NCBI GenBank assembly: GCA_907163375.1
Contig: CAJQUW010000917.1
Coordinates: 175,116-239,115, forward strand
Origin: Prostheceraeus crozeri
Lineage: Eukaryota > Platyhelminthes > Polycladida > Euryleptidae
DNA: 64,000 nt
Direction of reading: 5' to 3'
This document shows positions 9,926 through 20,193 of this stretch, piece by piece. Position 1 is the first letter of the stretch. Every line of letters starts with the position of its first letter. The notes below the pieces were generated by a model. It was given only the letters and a program-made list of their open reading frames with translations, had not been told where the DNA came from and ran no database searches. The translations under genes and the position numbers were made by a program.

Positions 9926-11150
9926 ATGTCTATGCAGAAAATTTGCTGCTGTTTGAAGTCTGCGCTCGATAGTAAAGGAGAAGAGGGTATAGAAGTTGAT
10001 ATCAATTGCGTTAGCAGTTGCTGTGCAAGTAATACTCGAGCGAGTCGCCAGAGTAAGGAAGATGAGCGCAGCGGAAAAAATGAGACAAATCTACTACGAT
10101 ATCAATCATCCCGCAAGCTTCAGTCGTCCGACCGTTTTAGCCCGTGCAGCAGGTGTACGAATAGAGACAGTGAAGAAATGGTTGAAGAGTCAACCAACCT
10201 ACACGCTACACAAGGATGCGAGGAAGCGGTTTCCAACTAGGAGATATGTTGTCAATAATATTGACAGTCAATGGCAAGCAGATTTGGCTGATATGCAGCA
10301 GATATCTCAATACAATGACGGTTACAAGTACATCCCAACCGTAATAGATATTTTATGACGATATGCTTGGGTTCGCGCCTTGAAATCCAAGAGAGGAGCA
10401 GAAGTTGAGGCGGCTTTTCAAAGTATTCTAAATGAAGGGAGGATCCCACAAAGAATACAAACAGATCAAGGAAAGGAAATCGAAAATTCCTACGTTCGTG
10501 GTCTACTTGAGCGATATGACATTGAACTGTTCAGTGCTAAAAGTGCTTACAAAGCTGCGATGGTTGAGAGGTTCAATCGTACATTTAAGACAAAGATATG
10601 GCGGTATTTCAGTGCTAAAAATACACATGTCTGGATAGATGATTTACAGAAGTTCGTGAGAAATTACAATGAGAGCTATGATCGGATTATAAAGATGCGT
10701 CCAATCGACGTCACTCGGGATAATGCTATGGATTTGTGGCTTCGTCTGTATGGCAAGGCACCAAAAGCAACTACCGATAAGAAGAAAATCAACGTTGGTG
10801 ATAGAGTTCGCATCTCTAAAGTGAAGTCTACATTCGAGAAGGGCTATCTACCAAACTGGACCGAAGAAGAATTCTTTGTTGATGAAGTAAATAAAAAATT
10901 CAAACCAACAATGTATAAGTTAATAGACTATCATGGTAATCCAATTGAAGGGAAATTCTACTCATATGAATTACAGGTTGTTGATCGGAGTGAAGAAGTG
11001 TATATGATAGATAGAATAGTTCAGAGGAAAGGACATGGTAATCATAGAAAATATCTCGTCAAATGGAAGGGATATCCTGACTCGTTCAACAGTTGGATAG
11101 CCCATCAAGACTTGAGAAATGTGGAAGTAGGAGACATTAGAGGCTTTTAA
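9926..11150 (+). pseudogene. Polinton integrase (retroviral type) with Cys-rich leader and chromodomain
   Basis: The order is a small Cys-rich segment (ICCCLKS, CVSSCCAS), then a helix-turn-helix-like block (IYYDINHPASFSRP), then the DDE catalytic core: QWQADLADM (first Asp), IQTDQGKEI (second Asp) and MVERFNRTFK (Glu). A C-terminal chromodomain follows (KYLVKWKGYPDSFNSW). The enzyme inserts the element DNA; the chromodomain is expected to bind histone marks and guide target choice. It shows about two breaks. The homologue in Polinton 2 (37,879-39,145) has the same domain order. Confidence 0.9.
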
Positions 11151-11194
11151 GCTAATATTGGTGAAGGACAACTGATCCCACATTATATCCAATA

Positions 11195-12774
11195 ATGTCG
11201 TCTGCTGAGTTCAACATCATTCCCCCGAGCAACAGCAATCCCAAGATATTTCCAGAGAACAAACCATCGGAGTATTCGGTTGAGTTTGCCAAGCCTCTTT
11301 ATCTGAGTGGCCCTCACGAAGTCGCATTAACTGAAGTCACATATTACAATGATATTAGTTTGTTAACGAATAATTATTTTGAAATACACACGGAAGTACG
11401 TGAAAAGGATTATTGTTTTCGCCTATTTCAGAATGGTCTACATGGAACATGGGATTTTCATCATCTTACTTTACATCCTTTCTCACCATCGCTACCGTCT
11501 GTCAAGAAGATGATCAAAATTGAAAAGGCATATGCAACGTCTTCCTTCAATTCTACAGTTCCCACACTCAGCTTGCAAGATACAGATAATGAAATTGGTA
11601 AAATGTTCCGACGAATAAACGATCTCTTCACTCTCACTTTAAATAGATTCTTCAAGCCAGTTGTAAAAGGCTCAACTAAACTATTGAAAGAAGGGAGGAA
11701 GCATGTTCTGCTAATATTAGGTAGAGATTTGGCACACACTCTAGGTTTCCCAGAAATACATTTTCATCTCTACATTGGTATAATGGACTTGGATGGAAAG
11801 CTGAGAGAACAGTTAGTGATTTTCAATGTTGAATTGCACCGTTGTATGCACTACAGAAAAGGAGTGTCCGCGTCAAGAAAAAATTTGAAGTTATTAAAAA
11901 ATTGAAGACGTTGCAAGAAAGTTTCAAGGATCAGTGCCAGAAAGTTTAATGACTTGTGAATATAAGAAAGAGAAAGTAACTCTTTTTACTGCTGAAATGG
12001 AGGTAGAATTTCTTGTTTTCACTAAAAAGACACCTTTGGAAAAGTCTAATTCCGCTGTTATTGAATTCGGATCTGAAATTCAGAGACTATTCAAGCATCC
12101 GGATAGTCCACCGTGTTTGACAGAATTAAATGATACATATAAGATTCAGTTGAATTCCAATAAACTAAAGACAGCAACAAACGACGCATGGCACATCAAT
12201 GTATATTCCGATAAAATACTGGGTGACGAATTGAGTACCTCAACTGAGCTAGTAAGGAGGGTCAATTTAAACGTTGAAGATCTAAACACACCATCGGAAA
12301 TTTGTACAAAACTGAATGAAAATGGTGCACACTACCTCAACGCAGATGAGTACTTCTTTTCATATGATCCCTTAAAGAAGCGAATGGTTTTAAAAGTAGG
12401 GAGAAATTATCTCATTAAGCTCGACAAGATGTTGGCAACAATTCTAGGGTTCTCAAAATTCACAATAAATGAAGGTACAACCATTGGTAATTCAGCACCT
12501 TCATTAGAGAGAGACATCAGTAGCTTATATATTTACTGCAATATTGTTGAGTATACTAGAGTTGGTGACATCGAGGCTCCATTGCTACGCACATTTCCCT
12601 ATTATCCGTCCGGAAGCAGTTAATCAATCGTGAATTCATCAACAAAATGTATTTACCGATCAATCGAAGTGTTATCAATAGAATCGACATTTCAATTCAT
12701 GATGATGCGGGTGAAATTGTTCCATTCTATGGTGGTGTCACTGTGCTGACAACACATATTAAGAATCGAGACTA
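11195..12774 (+). pseudogene. Penton-like minor capsid candidate, Polinton 1
   Basis: The N-terminal region starts MSSAEFNIIPPSNSNPKIF and has the family pattern FPENKPSEYSVEF, then SGPHEVALTEVTYY, close to the NKPSDYRVEL and GEWEVGVSSICY of the Polinton 2 paralogue. The C-terminal region has VGDIEAPLLRTFP and ends IDISIHDDAGEIVPFYG. Two such regions together are typical of the ~500-residue protein encoded beside the capsid genes of Polintons. I infer a vertex/penton role. It shows about two breaks. A near-identical partial duplicate lies at 1-1,571. Confidence 0.65.
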
Positions 12775-12818
12775 AGGCTTTACGCTGTTGTGAAATTCTT
12801 CAAAATTCAAAATTTACA

Positions 12819-13289
12819 ATGACAGGCTTTTATAGCAGACCATCATATCAAGGCGGATATCCCGTATTTGCTGGAGGTAGGCGACAAGTAGGAGGAGGAA
12901 TATTTGGTGCATTAAAGCGTGCATTACTTCCTGGACTTAAACGCTATGCGTTGCCAGTGATGAAACGCGTAGGAAACAGAGCTTTAGATTTTGGTGCAAA
13001 TGTTGCTGCGGATGCACTCCAAGGAGCGGATATAGGAGAATCAATGAAAGTCCGTGCTCAGCAATCAGCTATTGATGCATTGGATGACCTAACAAAGTCG
13101 AGACGACCTGTTCGTAAGAGGCGCACCAAGACAAGACAAGTTGGATCCGGTCGAGTTACTAAGCAAAGACGAAGAGTTAGGAAATCTAGATCGAAGATTC
13201 CTGTGAAGAAGACAAGAAAGCGAAAGCGAAAGCGGAAATCGAAATCAGTTGGAAATAAGTCGAAACGAAGGAGATTAACGTATTTCTAA
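12819..13289 (+). CDS. Basic virion core-like protein, Polinton 1
   Basis: The 156-residue product starts MTGFYSRPSYQGGYPVF, has a glycine-rich and amphipathic segment (GGGIFGALKRALLPGLKRY), and then a long Lys/Arg-rich tail ending KRRRLTYF. The Polinton 2 homologue (37,382-37,837) shares FYSRPSY, GGSILGALK and the basic tail. The plan is like adenovirus core/cement proteins (pX, pVI) that bind DNA or disrupt membranes; this is inference. It lies directly ahead of the major capsid gene, 10 bp apart, and is uninterrupted. Confidence 0.75.
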   Translation: MTGFYSRPSYQGGYPVFAGGRRQVGGGIFGALKRALLPGLKRYALPVMKRVGNRALDFGANVAADALQGADIGESMKVRAQQSAIDALDDLTKSRRPVRKRRTKTRQVGSGRVTKQRRRVRKSRSKIPVKKTRKRKRKRKSKSVGNKSKRRRLTYF

Positions 13290-13299
13290 ACTGAGCGAA

Positions 13300-14586
13300 A
13301 TGCAATCGACTATCAATTCAGCTTTGTGCTTTTTTGATACATCACCCCAGCAAACTGACATAATTTCGTCGAGAATTGTTGACTATTTTCCCTCAACAAA
13401 TATTGTGAGTAATGACATACCTATTCAGTTTGATGTTACTGCTAATGCTGACGACTACATCGACTGTCAGTCTATTGACTTGAAATTGTGTGTACAAATT
13501 AAAAAAACTGATGGTACTAACATTTATTCTAAGGACAAAGTGGGGTTGATCAATCTCCCAATTGCCAGTCTCTTCTCAGATGTCACTTTATCACTAAATA
13601 ATAAGCAGATTGAAGAAGGAGATTCATCACATCCATATGGAGCTTAATTATATACATTGACTCAGTTTCAAAACCAGGCCAAACAAACGCACTTACAAGC
13701 TGCTGGTTGGTTTACAGATCAGTCTGGTAAGTTCGATGATTTCGCTAATAATGGTTTGAAAAAGCGTGTGGAATTAACTGCTGATTCAGTTGAACTACAT
13801 CTAAAAGGTCCTGTCTATCTTGATTTTTTCCGTCAATCGAGATACCTCCTATCTGAAGTACAAATGCGATTGACATTTGTTCGTGCTAGATCAAAATTTT
13901 CTTTGATGTCATTCGGACCTGCTGCATCCTATGATGTACACATAACGGAAGCTGTCCTCAATGTAAGGCGAGTAAAAATGAATCCCACAGTCATCAATCA
14001 ACATGCTGTAGGACTGAAGAACCACAATGCTATATATCCAGTCAATCATAGTGTACTAACCACTTTTACGATTCCGGCGACTACCTCATCTTTTGATTAT
14101 CCCAACCTCTTTCCAATTGCCCTACCGAAGGCAGTGTACATCGCGTTTGTAGAAAATGAATCATTCTGTGGTAACTTTCAGAAGAATCCGTTTCATTTTC
14201 AACATTTTGGTGTCACGAAACTCGGTCTATTCGCAGATGGCAATTCAGTTACTTGTAAAGCCTATCAACCGAATTTTAAGGAAAACAATTTTGTTCGCGA
14301 ATATTGCTCTACTTTCATGGCACTAGACATGTTCAACACTGACGATTCAAATGGTATTACGATGGATATGTATAAGAATGGCTACTTCTATATATTATAC
14401 AACCTCAAAGCAGATTGTGATATAACTGGGGAAAATGTGGATGTTACAAAAGCTGGTAACCTTCGATTGGAACTCACATTTGCGGATCCTTTGAAAGTTC
14501 CTGTAACCGGTTTACTTTACGCAATCTATGACAGCAGCATTGAAATTACTAGATTGAGAGACGTCTTGGCCAACTATCAGAGATGA
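13300..14586 (+). pseudogene. Polinton major capsid protein (double jelly-roll), Polinton 1
   Basis: The region encodes the F54H12.2-type capsid family. At the N-terminus FFDTSPQQTDIISSRIVDYF corresponds to FDQQAIQTDILSSSIVDYHP in Polinton 2. Further on are LDFFRQSRYLL, VRRVKMNP, NAIYPV and the C-terminal SIEITRLRDVL. The double jelly-roll fold builds the icosahedral shell. It appears to have about one break. Its end overlaps the protease start (ATGA), a sign of tight packing. Confidence 0.9.
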
Positions 14587-15044
14587 ACAATCTCAGTAAT
14601 GTGGAAATCTTAAACTTAATGAAGAAAGCTCATCCCTATTCCAAGAAATTGTTTCTCAATGTATTCCCAAGAGATGAACTACCTACATCAATTCAGTCAT
14701 ATCCCCGTTCTCTGATTATAAATACAGACACGGTTAATCTACGTGGTAAACATTGGGTTGCCGTGTACATAAATCGCAATAGAGTAGCTGAATATTTTGA
14801 CTCTCTCAATCAGCCGCCATTACATGATATATCAATATGGATGAATAGATTCTCATGGACTAGAAAGAAAGTGACATCGTTCCCACTCCAAAGTAATAGA
14901 TCCCTCATGTGTGGGGGCTACGTACTATATTTCGTTAATGAACGACCTTTGAAAAGTGACTATAAAAGTGTTATTCGATTATTCTCTAGAAATTGTGCTA
15001 AAAACGATGTACTTCTCAACAATTATATGAACTCAGTCTTGTAA
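14583..15044 (+). CDS. Adenain-type cysteine protease (maturation protease), Polinton 1
   Basis: The 153-residue product has the catalytic set in order: His in LRGKHWVAVY (~residue 58), Asp in AEYFDSLNQPP, Gln in FPLQSNRS and Cys in LMCGGYVLYF. This fold (ULP1/adenain, C5/C48) processes virion proteins during capsid maturation. The ATG overlaps the capsid gene stop. It is uninterrupted and of normal length; the Polinton 2 homologue is at 35,641-36,102. Confidence 0.93.
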   Translation: MNNLSNVEILNLMKKAHPYSKKLFLNVFPRDELPTSIQSYPRSLIINTDTVNLRGKHWVAVYINRNRVAEYFDSLNQPPLHDISIWMNRFSWTRKKVTSFPLQSNRSLMCGGYVLYFVNERPLKSDYKSVIRLFSRNCAKNDVLLNNYMNSVL

Positions 15045-15154
15045 TAAATTCATTATATATGCAAAATTCGTTTTATTTCCCAGAGCGTAATGTTTAGAGG
15101 AGAGCAAAGTTTGACAATTGAAATGTATATTTACAAACTATTTACAACAGTCCA

Positions 15155-15718
15155 TCAACTTTTTACAAAATAATTTTTCAAATCACTTATTATTTGGGAT
15201 ACAACTTTCAAGTCTTTAATGCAAGTTATCACAACTTTCCCATTGTGGAACACGTGAACGTGATAAGGATGCCAATTTGTCATTTGCGCAGCAGGAAATA
15301 ACTCCACCTCATTAGTAAGATTGGACGTAGAGGAAACTTTGCGAAAGCCATAGCGATAATTCAATTCGCATAACACTGTCATGGTTTTTATTTTCCAATT
15401 AGGTAATTTATCCCGTAGTAGTATTTCCAACACGGAGTGTAAGTAATTGAGATCACAATCATCGAAGCACCCAACACACTGCACTGTTCCATTAGGAAAG
15501 AAAAGGACAGTCATGGATTTCTCCTTCTTCAAGATTCTCCATGTCAACATTGTGGGTCGCCCCAGATACAAACTCGTCATCGGCTTTAGCCTCTTCTTCA
15601 ATATTAGCCATTGATTTCTGTTGGGTATGTCTCGCTCGATTTGATGTAGATTGAGTTTTGAGTTTGCTTTTGTAACCACCATGCGATTCACCACTTTCAT
15701 CTGACTTATGTCGTCCAT
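15155..15718 (-). CDS. TATA-binding-protein-like gene, Polinton 1
   Basis: The 187-residue product is the length of the conserved TBP core (~180). It has the two-repeat TBP plan: repeat 1 with LGRPTMLTWRI and VLFFPNGTVQCVGC, repeat 2 with VELFPAAQ and HVFHNGKVVITCIKD, which match TBP's YEPELFPGLI and IFVSGKVVLTGAK at the same places. TBP bends TATA DNA and seeds RNA polymerase pre-initiation complexes; a viral version could steer transcription of the element's TATA-bearing genes (inference). The frame overlaps the PC4-like gene by 227 bp in another frame of the same strand. The Polinton 2 homologue (35,069-35,614) is even closer to cellular TBP. Confidence 0.82.
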   Translation of the reverse strand: MDDISQMKVVNRMVVTKANSKLNLHQIERDIPNRNQWLILKKRLKPMTSLYLGRPTMLTWRILKKEKSMTVLFFPNGTVQCVGCFDDCDLNYLHSVLEILLRDKLPNWKIKTMTVLCELNYRYGFRKVSSTSNLTNEVELFPAAQMTNWHPYHVHVFHNGKVVITCIKDLKVVSQIISDLKNYFVKS

Positions 15719-16076
15719 CTCTGACGAATGAAATTATACTTAGTAGAATCTCCTTTATAAAGGAACCCCATGTGACGTCACTAAAACGAAAAAATCGATG
15801 ATCAACATCTTTCCTCTTGGATGAACATACGTAAAGTTTGACAGTTGAATCATATTTTATCCATACCTTTTCATCCAGAGGAATCTTCATCCGAGTATCA
15901 TGTCGCTCAATCAGATTAGCAAAATCTTTAAGTGAGGGCAATGCGTCACTACTAATAGAAACACCACGATGATTTCTACTATTTGTTACAGAATGTCGAA
16001 CAACTATTTTGCTTGAATCTGTTAGGTGAATTTTTTGTCTGTCACTTAACTTCCATGTTCTGATATAATGAGGCAT
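15492..16076 (-). CDS. PC4-like transcription cofactor candidate, Polinton 1
   Basis: The 194-residue product starts MPHYIRTWKLSDRQKIHL. Residues ~25-60 end in GVSISSDALPSLKDFANLI, which resembles the GISL--EQW--LK--I end of the PC4/Sub1 fold, and a second similar unit follows (KVWIKY to TWGSFIKEILLSIISF). A Lys/Ser-rich linker and an acidic tail (NLEEGEIHD) complete it; the tail matches DMEEGEVCD in Polinton 2. PC4 binds single-stranded DNA and helps TBP/TFIIA-driven initiation, so pairing with the overlapping TBP-like gene makes sense. The fold assignment is inferred from short patterns. Confidence 0.55.
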   Translation of the reverse strand: MPHYIRTWKLSDRQKIHLTDSSKIVVRHSVTNSRNHRGVSISSDALPSLKDFANLIERHDTRMKIPLDEKVWIKYDSTVKLYVCSSKRKDVDHRFFRFSDVTWGSFIKEILLSIISFVRDGRHKSDESGESHGGYKSKLKTQSTSNRARHTQQKSMANIEEEAKADDEFVSGATHNVDMENLEEGEIHDCPFLS

Positions 16077-16282
16077 ATTCTGAAGTTATTCTTAATGTAA
16101 TTATTATAATCTGATAATTGCCTAAACTTAGTTTATGTTTGCAAATCAACATATCGGAAGGATGCTGAATGCTGTTATGTATTCAAATTCAATTTCTACA
16201 TATCGGAAAGATGTAGAAATGTACACTCGAATATTTACTACCTACGTGTTATTTTTTATTGATTCTACCGTTGTTCTATCCG

Positions 16283-19200
16283 CTATTCTACATCACCTGC
16301 TGTGGGAAGACATTTTCGCCTTTTTGACGGAGGAGGAAGTCCAAGGCTATAGTGTCCATATGGTAAAGATAAGTTCTTTCTTATCCAGCAGCGCTTATCT
16401 TCCCAAAGTGAGAGACCTCGCTTTCTAAACGTTTTTGTTTCAACTATGTGGTTTTTTGAATTTATGACGGTTATTTGCTCATTGGTATCTTTCTCAGTAT
16501 AGTAAACATTTCTATAGTCACTATGTTCTATGCGTCTAGCCACTGCTCTCTGTATACCCTTTGCTCGCCTAATGCTATGATGTGTTGAATCTAGAAATTT
16601 CATTGAATACATTTTTGGTTTCAAAAGAAACATCTCCTCAAGCAACTTTCCCGCGCACTCATCCTTAAAACAACCGAGTCTAGCCTTGTTTGTAATTGAA
16701 TATAAACGGTGATTCACATCATAATTTGAGGAATCAAAATTTTCACCGAAATACAGGAGTATATCCTCTAGACGAACAGATGGTGAGGTAGATAGACAAA
16801 GGAAAAAGCTATCGGTATCACCTCCACACTGACGTGCTCTATTTATCAGTGGACATCTAATTAAATCTTTATAATACAACTGGTACATTTCTAATTTACT
16901 ATAGTCAAGAACTTCTTGACCAACATAAATTAGTTTATTTAGAACTATTGAAGGTTTATACAGTTCCATACCAACTAAATCTTCATCGAATATCTTATGC
17001 TGGACATATAGGGGATGATTGGCCAATTTAGATAGTTGCAATGTTGTATTTACTAATTTGAAGTTCCTCCGACGTCTCACATTCTCCATAGTCTTACCAA
17101 ACAGGGAGTTGTTTTTTCATTTATAAAACGCTTTTTCAAAATCAGATTTTGATTGAGCTCTTTTCTGCGAATTCATATCAATATATTGTCTCAGCCAAGA
17201 TTTTTGTGTGAACTGGATTCCAGCATGGACCTTCTCTATCTTCATTCCCATAGAGAGGTAGAATTTTAGAATCGAGTAATGAACAACATAATTTTCTCCA
17301 TCGAACTGATGAAGCAACAGTTTCTTTGTGCTTGTGAAACACATATTTGGTCTTAAAGTTTCATACAAATTTTTCTCATATGTAGAAAACATTTTTTGCT
17401 CTACCAATTGCATTTCTGGAGTTAATGGAAAATCAGCCGTGTCATCGTGAATGTCTGAAGGATATTCTAAATCCAAATCAAAGACATAACCTATATCAGC
17501 CTCATTATCAATATTTTGAATGTTTTCCTCATTTGAGAAATACACTACTTGACCTTCATCAAGCCATTTGAAGTTTGAATGTGGGAGATTCTCACTTAGC
17601 GACGAACCGTAAAGGTTGTTGACGTCTAAATATGCTAAATGACGGCTCTCTTGTGAATTGTTTTGCAACTCTGAAATACGAGCACGCGCTCTATGAATAT
17701 TTGTAAACGTCATATCTCCTCGGATCCCCCTCTCAAAAAGATTATACATGCTCTCATCTTGAATGTAGTGTGGGGGATCATTCGAAGCAAAATTCAATGC
17801 TGATGTGAAGCTAAGGTGAGGAAGGCTAACAAAATGAACTGGATCTACTTGATCTTCATCTTGACTTAATTTCCTAAATGTCTCAAAAATGTCTGCCAAC
17901 AGCAAGACATCTAACTTGAGGAATGCAAGCATGTAGTCTCCAAATGTTTTGCAATTAAACGCATTCCATGCTTTTTTTGCGTGCTCATAATCTATATCGT
18001 TGCAATGCTCAAGAGTAAGATCGTTGTAAAATTCCCTTTGAGGAGGAAGACAGAGCTCCGTTAGAGTTGCCAAACTACTAAAATATGAGTACGGAAACAC
18101 TCCTTTTTCGTAAAGAATATCATCAGTTAATTTTGGAAATTCATTTCGCAGCGCTTCTACATGTTTGTAGACTTTCAGACTTTTGGCTAATTCAGCAAGC
18201 GATGCACTCAGAAATTGATATGAGTCCAAAAATTTCAATTTAAAATATACAGGCTTTCCATTATATTCGCTTACTGGAATTTTTGATGATAGAGTAATAT
18301 ATTTCTCAGCAGTAGCTGCAATAACATCTAACTTCCAAGATTTCTTTTTACCAATTGCTTTACAACAAACAATATGGCTGTCATAGTTTTTGAAATTGGG
18401 AAAGAAAACAGGAAGCTCTCGTCGATTCACTCTTAATCGCAAATTGCACTTTGAACATAATGCTTGCCTGTACTTTCCGGTTATGTGATCGTGATCACAA
18501 ACTTTTGATATATCTTCACTAAATTTTATCTTACATTTATTGCAATTTTCTGCATTTTTATGAGCAATATCTTCCACTGCTGTCAATCGCATCGGCATTC
18601 TCGTCATGACATTTTGATTATCATATAAATTTTGAACAACGTCTTCTAAATGATTTAGGAACTCAGCGATGCAATTTTCCCCTTCAAACAGATAATAGGT
18701 GTTATTATAGGTTGACTGAAGTGCCTCATGCCAGACGTGGTACACACCTACAGCCGCAGGTTTATGAATTTTATTTTCTATTAAACACTCGATATCGGCG
18801 TATATGACTAAAGGTGGACTGAGTTGGTGCTCAGTACTACTTATCTGAACTTCTAAATGTTTGGGCATTTTTTCTATTTGCGCCTTACCACGGCTACAGA
18901 ATTGAAAATGTCGTTCTAAAACGCTTCTCTTTGAAAAGGATTGAGTGCATCTTTCACAAAAAATCTTGCGACTTGTGTAAAATTTGCTATATAACCTAGA
19001 TAATTTTCGTATGCCGCAATAATGGGCAAAACCGTTATGTAGCACTAGCAAAATATTAACGGTTCTTTTGCCAATGAAATTGCTATTGTATCTTACTCCC
19101 TTGAGACCATTTTCATACAAGTGGATATTTACTTTTATATCATTGTTTTTCTCAAACTTAGGAATGTCCTTTATTGACACTGGTGTGGAAATGCCATCCA

Positions 19201-20143
19201 TAAACAATTCAGATGTCCACTTTCTATATGAGTTTACCTCGTTTATCTTTGAATGAGTAACTTCATCGTAGTGAATGATTGACAAGATAGAATACATGAA
19301 GCAGTCATTTGAATTTAAATTTACATTTATTACAGCTTTAGAACTTCTTAACTTTTTAGGTAAAGTATTCATTTTACCACCAGATAGTAGAGGAGTTGAA
19401 ATTAAATTGAATTCTATATTTACTACTTTATCAACAACCCAATTGCTTCCTCTATTTGCAAAAGTTGAAGCATGATTTGATAAACTATTTAAATTATCCT
19501 GAAACCATGTGTCAAAGTCATATATATAATTTGATGATAATGAGGTGAAGTGCGCGAGAAAAGTTTCTTCCTCTTGAGGATTAGAACGGACATAGCGAAT
19601 TTGAGCAATTAATCGACCACGTAGTTGAAGACTAGTTCGCAAGTTACTAACTAAATTTTCTAGTAAGGTTCGCATGTTGAATAAAAAAGATGTTACATCT
19701 ATTGTTTGAATGGTTGGTGTAATGTCATACACGCGAGCACGTCCGCTGAAGGCGCTTTCACTAAGGGTGAGTGTTCCATAATTATTGTGACTACTCATTT
19801 CAATGTTCATATCATGTATATTATTGTGTTGACGGAATCTACTTGTGCTATTATATTTCTTACCACAGTGAGAGCAGCAATGCCTAAAAGCTTCATCATT
19901 ATTTAAAGCGCTATCTGGAATGTCTCTAACATGACTACTACAAGTTGATAAATTAGTATTATTTGTTCCTATTCCTTCTTGACTGCAACATATGAGATTG
20001 TGTCTTTTTAAATTATCTTTCCTACTGGTTTCATATGGACAATTACTACATTTATGCTTTATTCCTAGCTTGCAAAATTTTTCATGACGCGTTAAATTGC
20101 TAACAATTGTAAACTTCTTTCCACACTTAGAGCAGACAACCAT
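16283..20143 (-). pseudogene. Protein-primed DNA polymerase B, Polinton 1
   Basis: Read from 20,143 (MVVCSKCGKKFTI), the protein has N-terminal C2H2 zinc fingers, a region with a conserved Cys/His pair (SNDCFMYSIL to FAHYCGI) and a Zn/endonuclease VII-like motif (VCDHDHITGKYRQALC). The exonuclease motifs are YADIEC, NFKNYDSHIV and the YMLAFLKLD block. The polymerase motifs are LDVNNLYGSSL (A), FGKTMEN (B) and GGDTDSFFL (C). This is the pPolB that replicates Polintons. It has about one break and is otherwise full length. The hAT insertion lies just upstream of its TATA box. Confidence 0.93.
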
Positions 20144-20170
20144 GATGATCGTTGAGGATTAACAATTTGC

Positions 20171-20185
20171 GTCTACTTATATACT
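20171..20185 (-). promoter_or_regulatory. TATA box of Polinton 1 polB
   Basis: On the - strand the sequence reads agtatataagtagac, about 35 bp ahead of the ATG. The hAT target-site copy gtctacat lies directly upstream. Beyond the hAT element the original upstream DNA (23,013-23,040) carries ttacgtaa, tgacgtc and a CCAAT box, so the insertion appears to have moved these sites 2.8 kb from the TATA box. Confidence 0.7.
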
Positions 20186-20193
20186 GTCTACAT

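Noticed and set aside
16135-16428. + strand frame opposite the PolB end
   Set aside because: Shadow of the polymerase gene on the other strand.
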